A stretch of DNA of 64,000 nt from Liolophura sinensis (Eukaryota; Mollusca; Polyplacophora; Chitonida; Chitonidae): assembly GCF_032854445.1 (NCBI RefSeq), contig NC_088300.1, positions 62,534,984 to 62,598,983 of the forward strand. The letters are read 5' to 3'. The translations under genes and the position numbers were made by a program. Each line of letters starts with the position of its first letter. Position 1 is the first letter of the stretch. The notes under the pieces were generated by a model, which saw nothing but the letters and a program-made list of their open reading frames with translations, made no database searches and was not told the origin of the DNA. Below, one piece after another: positions 1-10,689 of the stretch.

Positions 1-219
1 CTCCCAATTGGATAAACTTTTCACACAGAAAGTAACAGAGCAGGATAATGAATTGTAGTTGTTTACAAATGAACTTCACCCGCCTTGGACAAAGTTGACC
101 CATGGCATGCCACTAATGTGGAATTACAAACAGCATGTGCAAATGTGGCCTGAATTTAGATACAAAACAGAACCACGAGGAACAAAAAAAAAATAGGCAA
201 CAATTTCTTTTTTCTGTGA

Positions 220-1150
220 AGAAATACATTCTTATGTAAATTGAAAGCAAAAAATCACATTTGCAAATAAATAAGCATTATATAATGAATAAACAAAGAG
301 GATTGAAAGAACAATACAATACTCCTAAAGTGCCCGCTTGTGCTTTTCTTGCTCTGTTTTCCCTTTTCTGAAATCAGTCCTCTGGACATGCAATCTAAAG
401 CCTATGAGCTATAATTGTCTGGATTTGTCTGTCGATCCGAACAAGCCTGTGAAACGCCAGTTTCAAAGCCAAAATGATTTTAAAGACGATCAGTTTGGAA
501 GATGTTGTTGAAAACGATGTTTTATCATAATTACAAGGCACAAGAGAGACTTCGAAAGCTTTCGATTTACACACGATGAATACACCCCGATTTTCAGCGT
601 GTAACACTACATTATTAAACTTACATACGATTCCTAACGGGAAGGATTATTTTCTTTTATAACATGCAAACAGGATAAGATGCCTTTGTTAGAAAGATAC
701 CATGCTGTGCATCACGCCTTGTGTGGAGATGATAATAACATGGAATATTAGCTTGCTTCGGTCGTTATCTTTGACTCTCTGTTGAAGCACTAAACGACCA
801 CAATCAGGGAGTTATTTCTATTTGTCCAAATATGTCCTATATCGAATAACCCAGATTTTTCAAACCACAGTCCATAATACATACTGTAATTAATAAGTCG
901 TTATTGGTATGTCCATTCCAACCTCTGAGGAACGCTGCCGCCAAGTGACTTTATTGTGTGTGGTTCTTTATGATATATATGACATGCCCTTCCGGCTCTG
1001 TCTTCTGACTGTCAGTAAATCGCTTCTTATCTTTGTTGCCATCGAGCGCCAATATTGAACGGCTTTCTGCATGTCGACCTCCGGCATGTGATGTAAAACG
1101 CATGGCATTTCTTGAACGATATGGATGCCTCTGTTTGAAGTTAGTGGACA
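220..1150 (-). repeat. module A copy 1 (inverted)
   Basis: This stretch is the reverse complement of 19250-20180. The match runs from the ending (GAGCAAGAAAAGTACAAG, CACTTTAGGAGTATTG) through the central part (ATCGACAGACAAATCCA, CATGTTCCAAAGCGGT) to the head (AATGGCAACAAAGATAAG). Family A has at least seven copies here. Short open frames on either strand are not conserved between copies, so it looks non-coding. It may be a degenerate transposon or one part of the duplicated cassette; I recognise no protein in it. Bases 1-220 hold nothing I can name. Confidence 0.75.
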
Positions 1151-1489
1151 TCCAGATTAGGCAGTAGAAATGTCCTAGGATTTCCTAAAGAAAACTATAT
1201 ATGTCGTCCAGGTTTGAGCGATCTTAAAAGATGCAAAAGACACTAAAGAAGTCGATCGATTATGTCTCTTACCTAAATATAATTAATGTTTACCCAGCAG
1301 CATGTACATCTGCAGATGAAGCCGAAGTATTAAGCGAAGTATCACCTTCGTAACGCATTGAGTACTGATTCAATTCATTAATTCAAACATTATATATTTA
1401 CATTTTCAATGTAAAGTAACGTTTGAAATCAGAATGTTAATATTTCAATTCAAGTGCTGTCTTCAATGAAGCCACGCAGGATAAAGTAA

Positions 1490-2190
1490 TGTGGCGGTAG
1501 TGTCGTCCAGGAGCTGGGATGTACATGTCAGTAACGACTTATTGATTACAATATGCATCATGGACTATGGCTTGAAAAATCTGGGTAGTAGCATGTAGAA
1601 TGTAATTGAGGAAATAGAAATAGCCCCTCGACTGTTTTGATACAGAGTAAAAGATAACAACCAAAGCAAGTTGATATTCCAGGCTATTATCATCTCCACG
1701 CTAGGCGTGATACAACAAAGGCCTCTAACCCTGATTTTGTCATTTCTGAAAAACAATAATCGTTCCCGTTAAGAATTTTAAGTCATCTTAATAATGCAGT
1801 TGAACGTCGATGCCAGTCTTTCACTGGGGTATATTTATCATGTTACAATCGCCCACTCTCTCGATGTTCTGTTCTGTGTTTGTAAACAGAATAAAAGGTT
1901 GTTCTCAACAACATGTTCCAAAGCGGTTGAGTTCAATATCCACGTGGCATTAAAACTGACATTTTGCAGGCTTCTTCGGAACTTTGAGTCCACCTGATTT
2001 CGTTTAGGAAAAAGAAAATGAAGCAAGAAAACACAACCGAATAGTTGTATAAGATTTTTTTTATTATTTATCAATGTGTGTTAACTCAGGAATAAACGCA
2101 AGCGTTCACTTTTTACAGAGAAAAGAAAGGGCTTCTTTTCGTCACATAAGTTTTCTTGTATCTCGTTTAAACTATAGTGTATGTGTGTTT
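1490..2190 (+). repeat. module A copy 2
   Basis: Direct-orientation copy of module A, starting internally at GTCGTCCAGGAGCTG and ending in the A tail near TCTCGTTTAAACTATAGTG (compare 20690 and 34620). With the inverted copy just to the left it forms a head-to-head pair separated by about 340 bp in which I see no feature. A similar inverted-head then direct-tail arrangement recurs at 34190-34440. Confidence 0.7.
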
Positions 2191-2212
2191 CACCCCCGCT
2201 TCACTGTTAAAA

Positions 2213-2535
2213 GAATCTGGTCAACTTGACCAAACAAATTTTGGTACAGACGCGTTCTACTAAATTACGGCCACCAAACATTAAAGGATTGAAATAACCA
2301 TACATCTTAGGGTTAGATTTTCTTTGTTCGCCAGAAGAGGGTCAAAGTAACCATTAGAAGATTGGTTAAAATGACCAGAACCATTATGGTTGCATTTTAA
2401 TGGTCTATTGGGGTCGCATTTTCTGTGTTGCATTTTCTTTCCTCACCAAAATGGGGTCATGGCAAATATTATAAACAAAATTGCATTGATCCGACGCGTC
2501 TGTACCAAAATTTATTTGGGCGAATCGGCCAGATC
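2213..2535. mobile_element. MITE-like element with long terminal inverted repeats
   Basis: The left end (2213-2255) and the reverse complement of the right end (2494-2535) match over about 42 bp, with a perfect block AAATTTTGGTACAGACGCGT. The interior of about 240 bp is non-coding and rich in GGGTCAAAGTAACC and AAAATGGGGTCATG-like stretches. The size and end structure fit a non-autonomous DNA transposon. I could not identify a clear target-site duplication, so the exact ends and superfamily are uncertain. Confidence 0.6.
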
Positions 2536-2584
2536 AAGCGGCTTGCGATAGTATATAGGCTCTCTTTTATGACAATTATTTTAA

Positions 2585-2665
2585 GAATCATTGTAGGTGT
2601 TTTACGCCGTACTCAAGAATATTTCACTTATATGACGGCGACAACGATTCAACGGTTCATAAAGG
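2585..2665 (-). mobile_element. SINE 3'-end fragment
   Basis: Contains GTGTTTTACGCCGTACTC followed by AAGAATATTTCACTTATA. This is the reverse complement of the conserved 3' half of the tRNA-derived SINE family seen complete at 4474-4735. The tRNA head is missing. Confidence 0.6.
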
Positions 2666-3013
2666 CATCATGCAGATGCAATGAGCATCGCTGTCCTTAC
2701 GGCCCCTAGCCTCAGGTTAAGGGTTTTAGATACAATTCGAATAAAACGAGCGTTACAGACCTTAACCGAACAGATTGTGATTCAACAATAACGGACGATT
2801 ACGTCTTTCCCGTTAATATGTAAGGATCTCGCACTACAAAAGGCGCCATCTATAACGTTACACATGACATGCTGGTCTGTATAAAAGCTGTCTTCAAGAT
2901 AGACGGTTACGTTCGGCAACCAGCGCCATTTATGTTGGTAAATACCATGTACGCGATAAATATGTATATAAGGATAACAGCGTCGTCTGTGTTGTTGATC
3001 ACAATGCAGATCG

Positions 3014-4455
3014 CTAGAGATTCTGAACGCTCTGTCCATACCTGCCAACGAGAGTGTTATAATACTCATTGTAAAATTTGAGAAACTTAGAATGAAGGCG
3101 TTTGATGGAATATCCTTGACAAACTAGTTTTTGACAAATGCTACAAGGCGAGATATGTATACGCCATATGCAGGACCCTTTGGTATATTGCTATGAAAAT
3201 AAAGATAATTTACAATATCAAAATTGAAATTATCCCTTTTGTCGTAAAGGCGGCGTTGTTCCTCTTTGTACAGATATAGATCCAAATAAGATATACCATC
3301 AGGACCATCAGGACTATCTGTTGTCTCCTTTGAATCCAATGAAGGCGGATAGATTTCCTTCACCGCTTCAGCAATATGGGGGTTATTTAACGCCAAAAGA
3401 TCAATATACCACTTGGTAAATAAAAAGGATCGGGCTTTAAAGATATTACTTTTAAGTAATCTCTGCATATAGTTGTATTCATATGAAAACAGGTATAATG
3501 CCAAAAGAGGCTCACAATTGGTACCCATTGGAATACTTATGCACTGTTGGTAAATGGTATGCCCGAATTTCACATAGTTGTTATTAATGATATATTCAAG
3601 TAATTCAATAAATAATGTAACATCCCATGAGTGGTAACCTGTATAAATAGTAGAACTAAAGAAAGCCTTATTGCTTCTGACGTTAATGTAACGGTGACCT
3701 GTTTTAGTAAATACCGAGACAATTAACGAAGATATTCTTTCAGTAAGATCTTTGTGAGGAATTGTAGTATAGAGGGTAGAGAAATCCCATGTGGATACGT
3801 CTTTATACTGTATATGCATATGAGCATCAAGTTCTTCTATAAGACGTTTGGAGTTGTTAAGAATCCACATGCAGTTGACACCTGAACTTTTTGTTATGGC
3901 ACAACAATACTTATCCCAAAATGACTTCATTTCTTGTAACGCTCTTGTAAGTAGGGTTGACAAGAGTTTGGTGGTACAACTTCTTGAATCCACAATAAAT
4001 CGAGCCTTTTATGGGGATTTATGCATTTTAGGAATCCAGTAAAGTTGTGGTATTTCTGTGTGACGGGTAGGTATATTTAGAAATACACAGAAATACCACA
4101 ACTTTACTGGATTCCTAAAATGCATAAATCCCCATAAAAGGCTCGATTTATTCAGAAAGGTTTTGTGTTTATTAAATGGTTCTTCCTGAGTATATGTAGT
4201 AACAGAATAGGTCGATGTTGTTGTAGATGGACATAGCTCTTGAACAAGAATTTGATAATAATAATTCTTGCAAATAAAGATGACATTATTAAGAGCCATT
4301 TCTGCTACAGTGATGGCAAATTTACTATGAAGGTCAGCGAGTGTTTCTTGTACAGTGGGATCCTTCAGAATCTGTTTATCTTTAAGTAGAGCATCAGTGT
4401 CTATCCGGTGTACAGCTAAACTAACCTTCTTTTTGACATAACTTTTTTCATAACC
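3014..4455 (-). pseudogene. Penelope-like element reverse transcriptase, degraded
   Basis: A reverse-transcriptase relic of a Penelope-like retroelement. The upstream part (4455-4160) reads with motifs such as SKFAITVAEMALNNVIFICK, then IPQLYWIPKMHKSP. A long open frame of 289 codons (3124-3993) then carries DSRSCTTKLLS, the motif-A-like DFSTLYTTIPHKDL (Asp near residue 70), SIPMGTNCEPLLA (about 153-165) and the motif-C region KWYIDLLALNN (about 194-204). Past a frameshift near 3130 the frame continues with LVCQGYSIKRLHSKF and ends at a stop at 3014-3016. Defects are a nonsense codon in the YWIPKMHKSP region, an inserted inverted duplication, the frameshift, and apparent loss of one Asp where the family has YxDD. 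I see no GIY-YIG endonuclease downstream. Bases 2700-3010 are probably its 3' sequence. Family assignment is confident; the element is dead. Confidence 0.88.
3994..4152. repeat. perfect 68-bp inverted duplication inside the Penelope relic
   Basis: Arms 3994-4061 and 4085-4152 are exact reverse complements over 68 bp, separated by a 23-bp spacer. Only the left arm is in the normal sense of the reverse-transcriptase frame (minus-strand reading IPQLYWIPKMHKSP). The right arm is an antisense copy of the same coding bases. It is therefore a secondary duplication, not a transposon end. Confidence 0.95.
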
Positions 4456-4473
4456 TACGAAAGACTTTTTTTC

Positions 4474-4735
4474 TGTGTTTATTTGATTGGAGTATTACGC
4501 CGTTCTCAAGATTGATTCACTTATGCAACGGTGGCCAGCATTATGTATGAAAAAAACGGTCACAGCCTGAATGAAAGCCACTGTGACCAGAAGGTTGCTG
4601 ACAGACCTTGTCACGTCCGACTGGAGAGGAAGCCAGCATAGGCTGGAGTTGAACTCAGGACGATCGCATTGGTGAGAGGGTCCTCGGTCATTTTACGAAC
4701 TTTTCATTCTAACCACTTGGCCAACCACCGCGGAA
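4474..4735 (-). mobile_element. tRNA-derived SINE, near full length
   Basis: Read on the minus strand, it begins with a tRNA-like head with a box-A-like TGGCCAAGTGG and a box-B-like GAGTTCAACTCC. A central region and the conserved ending ATAATGCTGGC ... GGCGTAATACTCCAATCAAA follow. This copy links the frequent GTGTTTTACGCCGTACTC fragments in the window to a pol III type SINE. It lies directly upstream of the Penelope relic, and I could not delimit a target-site duplication. Confidence 0.7.
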
Positions 4736-5497
4736 GAATAATAATTTTAAATGTCCTATAGTTGTCGATGGCATGACTCCATCGTCCCGTTGTGTCAGAC
4801 ATAACGGAGAGATGCAAATGAAGGTTAGACAGCGGTGGGCTGTTTTGGCGATGGAGGGATTTGGCGATGGGAAAGTTTGAAAGTGAAGCTATGTAGCTAT
4901 AAAACGATGCAAATGAGTACTGAGGAGACGCTACGATGCGACGGAGCGTTTGAACGATGGAGTGGCGATGGAGTCACGAGATGAAGTAAGTACTCAAACC
5001 TTACGAGGTAGTATTCATCCAAAAATATGCGATTTCATACTATACACTTTTATATACTATATGGCTATATTTTTTTGGTCTGGGAATTGTTCACACAATC
5101 AAAAAAGTAGCACAGAACACTTAAAATTGTTACATATGACACTTAAATCTGTTACTGATATGACACAATGAGTGCGTCACTACTCGAACCCTTTAATTTC
5201 TAACCCTCTAGAAATAAAAAATACAATGAAAATGTCAGGAAAAGTCTGTTAGCGTCTATTTTACACAAACACAAAACATTTCAAGGCAAAAATTATTGGA
5301 CTGTCAGCATGTAAATCTTTGTGTTTCCTCCAACACTACTGGATAGTTCCATATCTTATTTTTTTCTTTTCTCCTCGCCAAAGTTATCCAGATCTCTTAG
5401 TTCATTAGATCTTCCCGTCCAAATCTTCAACCGTTGGTATTTTGATGATCAGGAATATGTTGCAAGCTTCAGGTAATACGTTCCATTAAGTGTAGAG

Positions 5498-5663
5498 TTT
5501 TATTAATCAAAAACATTTTCTCTTTGCGGTTGGTTCTGAGTGGGTTTTAATAACAATGATTTACCAGGCTTTATAAATGATTTTATTAATCAAAAGCATT
5601 TTCTCATTGCGGTTGGTTCTGAGTGGGCTTTAATAACAATGATTTACCAGGCTTTATAAATCA
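5498..5663 (+). repeat. 83-bp tandem duplication in module C
   Basis: Units 5498-5580 and 5581-5663, each starting TTTTATTAATCAAAA and ending TTTACCAGGCTTTATAAAT, differ at only a few positions. The paralogous stretch at 37640-37740 has one unit, so the duplication is private to this copy. Confidence 0.9.
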
Positions 5664-5818
5664 TTTTAATTCTTTAATGTACCAGGGTGTTATCTAGTAT
5701 CAAAATTATTGATCATCATCTGTGCTTGATGAGATATTTATGAAAAGGCAAAGTCTTCTGACACCAGTAATAAGAGTTATAAAATGACATTATATAAGGT
5801 CCATTCATACTCCGTTTT

Positions 5819-5957
5819 TTGCGGATGGTCGTGGGTTTCCCCCGGGCTCTGTCCGTTTCCCCCCACCCCTCATCCCAGTATAATGCTGGCTACCATCGTA
5901 TAAGTGAAATATTCTTAAGTACGGCGTAAAACACCAATCAAATAAATAAATAAATAA
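5819..5957 (+). mobile_element. SINE copy with target-site duplication
   Basis: A 139-bp insertion from TTGCGGATGGTCGTGGG to an AAATAAATAAAT tail, ending in the family signature GTACGGCGTAAAACACC. It is flanked by ATACTCCGTTTT (5807-5818) and ATACTCCATTTT (5958-5969), a 12-bp duplication with one mismatch. It sits inside module C copy 1 and is absent from the other C copies. Confidence 0.8.
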
Positions 5958-6244
5958 ATACTCCATTTTGGTCATCAATCTCTTGAGACCACAGGCGTGT
6001 ATACATATTGCCATTTTGTTGACGAACATCTGATCTGATATATTCGCCATTCTGTACTCCACAGTACGATAGTTAACGTACATTTGGCCTATGATATTTT
6101 GTATTGCCATACCATTGTCGTATTCATCTTTCGTACGACATCTTTGTGAAACTGGGACCTGATCATCTCTCGAAAGACAAGTCGCAAGACTTAAGAATTT
6201 TAAAAAAATAAATAAATAAATAAACTGACACTCAGATTGTTCTC

Positions 6245-6352
6245 AGGCGTTATCGACCTTTTTGGGGGGCTCTGTCCAGTTTTCTTCCACCATAATGCTC
6301 GCTGCCAACGTATAAATAAGATATCCTAGAGTGCGGCCTAAAATACCTGTGC
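6245..6352 (+). mobile_element. degraded SINE fragment
   Basis: GGGGGGCTCTGTCCAGTTTT, CCACCATAATGCTCGCTGCC and GTGCGGCCTAAAATACC align with the 3' half of the SINE at 44748-44898, with many substitutions. It fills the gap between modules C and A here. Confidence 0.55.
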
Positions 6353-6359
6353 CTCCGTC

Positions 6360-7130
6360 GTGAAGGGATATGGGGACTTAAGGTTAATTTTCCAATTCTG
6401 TTTCTGGGTCATAGGACGAAGCCATGGACGACGCTTACACACTAACTGTAAACTGCAAACAGAGCTGTTCACATAGACCAAGAAATGATTTGTGTTTACA
6501 TCAGTTCAATATTGCCACTCAATGGCAACAAAGATAAGAAGTGCTTATTGGCAGCCAGAAGACATGGCCGGCACGGCACGGCATGGCATATATACCGTAA
6601 ACAACCACTCAGGATCAAATCAAATAGGAGCAGTATCGCCCAGGAGCTACGATGGGCATGCCAATAACGACTTATTGATTACGATATGTATTATGGACTG
6701 TGGTTTGAAAAATCTGGGTTATCCGATATTGGATATAATTGGACAAATAGAAATAACCCTCTGACCGCGCCGGGTCGTCGAGTGCTTTAACAGAGAGTCA
6801 AAGATAACGACCGAAACAAGTTAATATTCCATGCTGTTATAACCTTCACGTTAGGCGTGATACATCTTTCTATCTTATCCTAATTTTGTCATTTCGGGAA
6901 GAAAATAATGTTTCGTTTTATGTCATTTTAATAATGTAGTGTTGGATACTGAAAGTCGATGTTAAATTGCATGTTCTCTCTCTCGACGTTTTCTGCTGTG
7001 CCTTGTAATTACGGTAAAACATCGTTCTCAAGAACATGTTCCGAAGCGGTCGAGTTTTAAAATCAGTTCGGCTTTGAAGCTGCCGTTTTGCTGACTTGTT
7101 TATGTCGACCGACAAATTCAGACAGTTATA
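6360..7130 (+). repeat. module A copy 3
   Basis: Aligns to 19250-19990 from GGTTAATTTTCCAATTCTG through CAATGGCAACAAAGATAAGA, GCCAATAACGACTTATTGAT, ATTCCATGCTGTTAT and TCCGAAGCGGTCGAG. The ATG-initiated frames of 60-90 codons in it (6485-6764) are disrupted in the other copies, so I do not call genes. Confidence 0.75.
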
Positions 7131-7139
7131 AATTTACAA

Positions 7140-9800
7140 TAAAACAGATATGTTTAAGGTTAATTAAAAGAACCAAATCTCAGTGAAAACTCGAAAACCG
7201 TAAAATTTTTATAACATAAACCTATAAATTCTGGAAAAGTGTATGTACATTGCATCAATTAAATAAACCAGATTCTATGATATAGGTCACCAGCATTCAA
7301 AAATTTAAGGACAGCTTCGCCATCATTGATTTCAAACAAATGGCATATTGAGTCGGCTGTGTAGAACGACAACGTTGCTTCTGACATTTACACACAATCT
7401 CTTATTTGGACATATATTTGGAGTTGATGAAGCAATCGCCATTGGCTATATTGGAATAGATCAACTGACATTACGTTGAATCCAGCCTGGATTGGTGGGC
7501 GGTAAGCACAAAGCTTGGATTCGGGGAAATTGCCCAGTTCAGTCTGTCGGCGTGTTACTAACTGGAGAGGAAGCTACAGACTTAAGCTATGAACCTTTTA
7601 TCAGAGGACTGACACAGACTATGTGGTATTTGTATCGGCTGTGTGTGTCTTGTGACAACTCTTCTCTGTTGACTTAGTAGCTCGTGTACATTGCCTAGAA
7701 ATAACAGTATAATCACCTGCTTAGGTTAAGGACAAAGTGACGGGACACAGACGTTCAGAGAGGCGGTGTCAGTCTCATGGGCAGGATTCCAGAAAAGCAC
7801 GGCCAAACAAGGCCGAATAGCCAGAGACGATTTGTTATTGTCTAGGCCGACCTTTATATCGGCATAGGACAAATATATAGCCAGGTTAACCACGTTTTCC
7901 AGACTGAAAAAGGGTTAGGCAAGAAAGGTGACAAAAATAACCAAGCAAATAGCAAAACCTGCACCAAGGTGTTGAGAACGCAACATTTCATGGTTTTAAC
8001 CATTCTCCAAACACTCTTTGATTAACTTTGAGTACTTTGATTAACATTGATTTCTATATTCGGTCAAACACTGAATTACCACTGATAACTCGAGTACTCG
8101 GCTGACCTGGGGTTAATGGCTGGATAGCAAGTCCGGTTTAATTAGGAATGACTGGTTGAGACAGATCCCTGGATATGGAGCTTTTTAAAGTGCCACACGC
8201 GAGTCAAATAACCTATTTTCTAAGACAGAGCGGAAGAACTCGGGGTTATTTGACCGGACATTCACTTGGAAAAGAATTTGTGTTTCCTCAAAAAAAAAGC
8301 ATTTTTCCGAATTTGAGGGGGAAGCTTTTAAGTCGTGTCTATGTAATGAGAAATTTCAAATAAATGGCGGCGTTTTTATTTTTTTTTTCATCAAAGACCT
8401 GTTTTGGTGTAATTATGCGATACAGGTACATTCGACGATTTCACTGATGGGCAGATGTTCCGACCAAACGGACAGTAAGGATATAATTAACAACACGGCA
8501 ATTTATCACGTGAGTTGGTGAACTGATATTAAACAAGATGACGATTTTCTTTTTTATTTGCGGAAATTAATCAACACCTTTCTTTAGAGCGTGGCTGTAA
8601 AATTGAGCTCACGAAATACATTATTATTAACGTGGAAATATATAAGCAGGGTTTCTGAATTCCCGGGATAAACGGAATTATCTTTTAATCTGGTTACAAC
8701 CAGTCTTTATGCTGTTTGTGATGAATAGATTTGTCACAAATAGGATAATTGCTAAGAGCTCGGTACAATTTGAAAATGACGCTTAAAGGTACGAAATGAA
8801 TTTTGTTTAAATATTATCGTCTTAACTCACTATACGAAATGATGGCTGAATTCACGTTTCATTGACACATTATTTATTGTTTCATTAAACTTTTTCATGT
8901 GTGATATATATTTTTCTTTTTGCTAATTTGATCAGTTTGTGCATCGAAGGTCGATTGGGATAGTTTTTAAGCATGAACTGAAGAAGTAAGTTTTGCTTGT
9001 CAAATATGTCGTGAATCAGTTTAGGCACCAAGGCGCCGCATTTCTGATGCCCACAATTACCTCAATATCAAGGACGGAGAATGAAGATGAAGTAATCCCC
9101 ATCTGATGTTTGTAGTTGTGCATTAAAATATGCACAGCTCTGAGGATGGATAATTATGATTTTCTTCAAAATCATACTTCATTCACTTTTTTATTACTTT
9201 AACCAACAATAATCAGATCCTCATCCTATCGCTATTAACACACCTGTCTTTTCCATCAATTAAAAATCATGAAAAAGCCAATATTTTTAACCGCTGTGTT
9301 TTTCTGTCCATGAGAAAAAATGTTCCTTAATATGCAAAATTGCACAAGCTACGAAATGAATTTTGTTCTCATCGGCCCCAACGTCGAGATTTTATAAATC
9401 TTGTCACAAGATGCAGTTGAGCACAGATCAAACTATTAAAACTGCTTTGAAAAGCAATTGATGTATTTGTTAATCAAAATGAGCACGTCTCCCAGTTGTC
9501 ATTGTTTCAGGAGATTCTAAGACTTATTTATGCTGCAAGTACAGAATTCACACAGCTGTCTTAGCGTTTCGTGCACATAACTAGCATGGGAAACCAGCAC
9601 TATAAGCGTAAGTGAGAAAATCCAACATAACAAGTGTCATTTTGTAGCGTAAAAAGACTATCATGTAAGTTCTTTACTTTTCTACTATGCCTGGACAGTG
9701 ACATTCGTAAACATGTACCAGACGTTGACCAAGATGGATGTTCCATGTAAATAAATGTAGGGCCAGTTCCCAAAACAACGTTTGCCACAAACCATCAAAG
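7140..9800 (+). repeat. module B copy 1
   Basis: Long non-coding segment colinear with 15660-18780. Shared landmarks are AAAACTCGAAAACC (about 7185), GGACATATATTTGGA, CAGTCTGTCGGCGTGTTACT, CTTTTATCAGAGGACTGACA, GATTCCAGAAAAGCACGGCC, AAATAAATGGCGGCGTTTTT (8359) and the endings around TGTTTGTAGTTGTGCA and ATGGATGTTCC (9731). Compared with copy 2 it lacks about 360 bp near 8010, where copy 2 has its longest frame (16528-17004). Short frames such as 7492-7677 and 8175-8363 are not conserved. Confidence 0.8.
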
Positions 9801-9829
9801 AACTAAGAAAGTATAAAAAGTAAAATAAG

Positions 9830-10660
9830 GACGGAATCGTGCAAAGAGAAACTTTCCCTTTCCTGTTTATATGCCATAAGACAAAGTCATTAGCTCATAC
9901 AGATAAAGAAGCTCATATACATTAGCTCATATAGATAAAGAAACGCTTTGTTTTTTACATCACATGCTGGAGGCCGACACGCAGAAAACCGTTCAATATT
10001 TCCCCCTCGAAGGCAACAAATATGCGAAGCGGTGCTGACAGTCAGAAGAAACGGCCGGAATGGCATGGCATATGTATCATAAAGAACCACATAGGATGCT
10101 GCCAATAACAACCTACTTATAATGGGCTGTCACTTGAAAAAGCTGGGTTATCCGATATAGGATATAACTGACAAAAAAAATACCCCCGGGTCGCCGAATG
10201 CTTTGATACAGAGTGACAGATTACGACCTAAAGCAAATTAATATCCCATGCAATTATCACCTGCACGCCAGGCATGATACATCTCTCCAACAAAAGCCTC
10301 TTTTGATTTTGTAATTTCTGGAAGGAAATAATTGTCCCCGTTAACAGTTTTATGCCATTTTAATAATGTAGTGTTAGATGCTGAAAGTCGATGCCAGTCT
10401 CCGGCTGAGGTATATTTAACATGTTTAAATCGTACGTTCTCGCTCTCGAGGGTTTCTTCTGTGCCTTGTGATTACGATAAAACATCGTTTTCAACAACAT
10501 GTTCCAAAGCGGTCGACTTAAAATCTTTGAAGCTGACATTTTGCAGACTTCTTGAGATCGGCCAACAAACCCAGACAATTATAGTTCACAGAGTGTATCT
10601 GTGGAGGGTTCCGATCAGTAAAAGAATAAAAACCTCAAGAACTGTAGCCAGCTATTTAGC
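9830..10660 (+). repeat. module A copy 4
   Basis: Direct copy of A joining module B copy 1 to module C copy 2. It runs from CTTTCCTGTTTATATGCCAT to TTATAGTTCACAGAGTGTATC. It contains a 122-codon frame (10332-10700) that is open only in this copy. I take that frame as chance, because the equivalent region of copies 3 and 5 is broken. Confidence 0.75.
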
Positions 10661-10689
10661 TTTTTATTTTTTACAAATTGTCTTGAAGG

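Larger units (their letters stand above)
4750..6180 (+). repeat. module C copy 1
   Basis: Matches 10690-12640 and 36120-38020 in order. It starts with a purine-rich GCGATGGAGGGATTTGGCGA tract (4840-4980). Next comes a block ending CTTCCCGTCCAAATCTTCAA (about 5412-5435), then GTGGGCTTTAATAACAATG and an ending with ACATCTGATCTGA near 6025. Two changes are specific to this copy: an 83-bp tandem duplication at 5498-5663 and a SINE insertion at 5819-5957. No coding capacity is conserved between copies. Confidence 0.75.
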
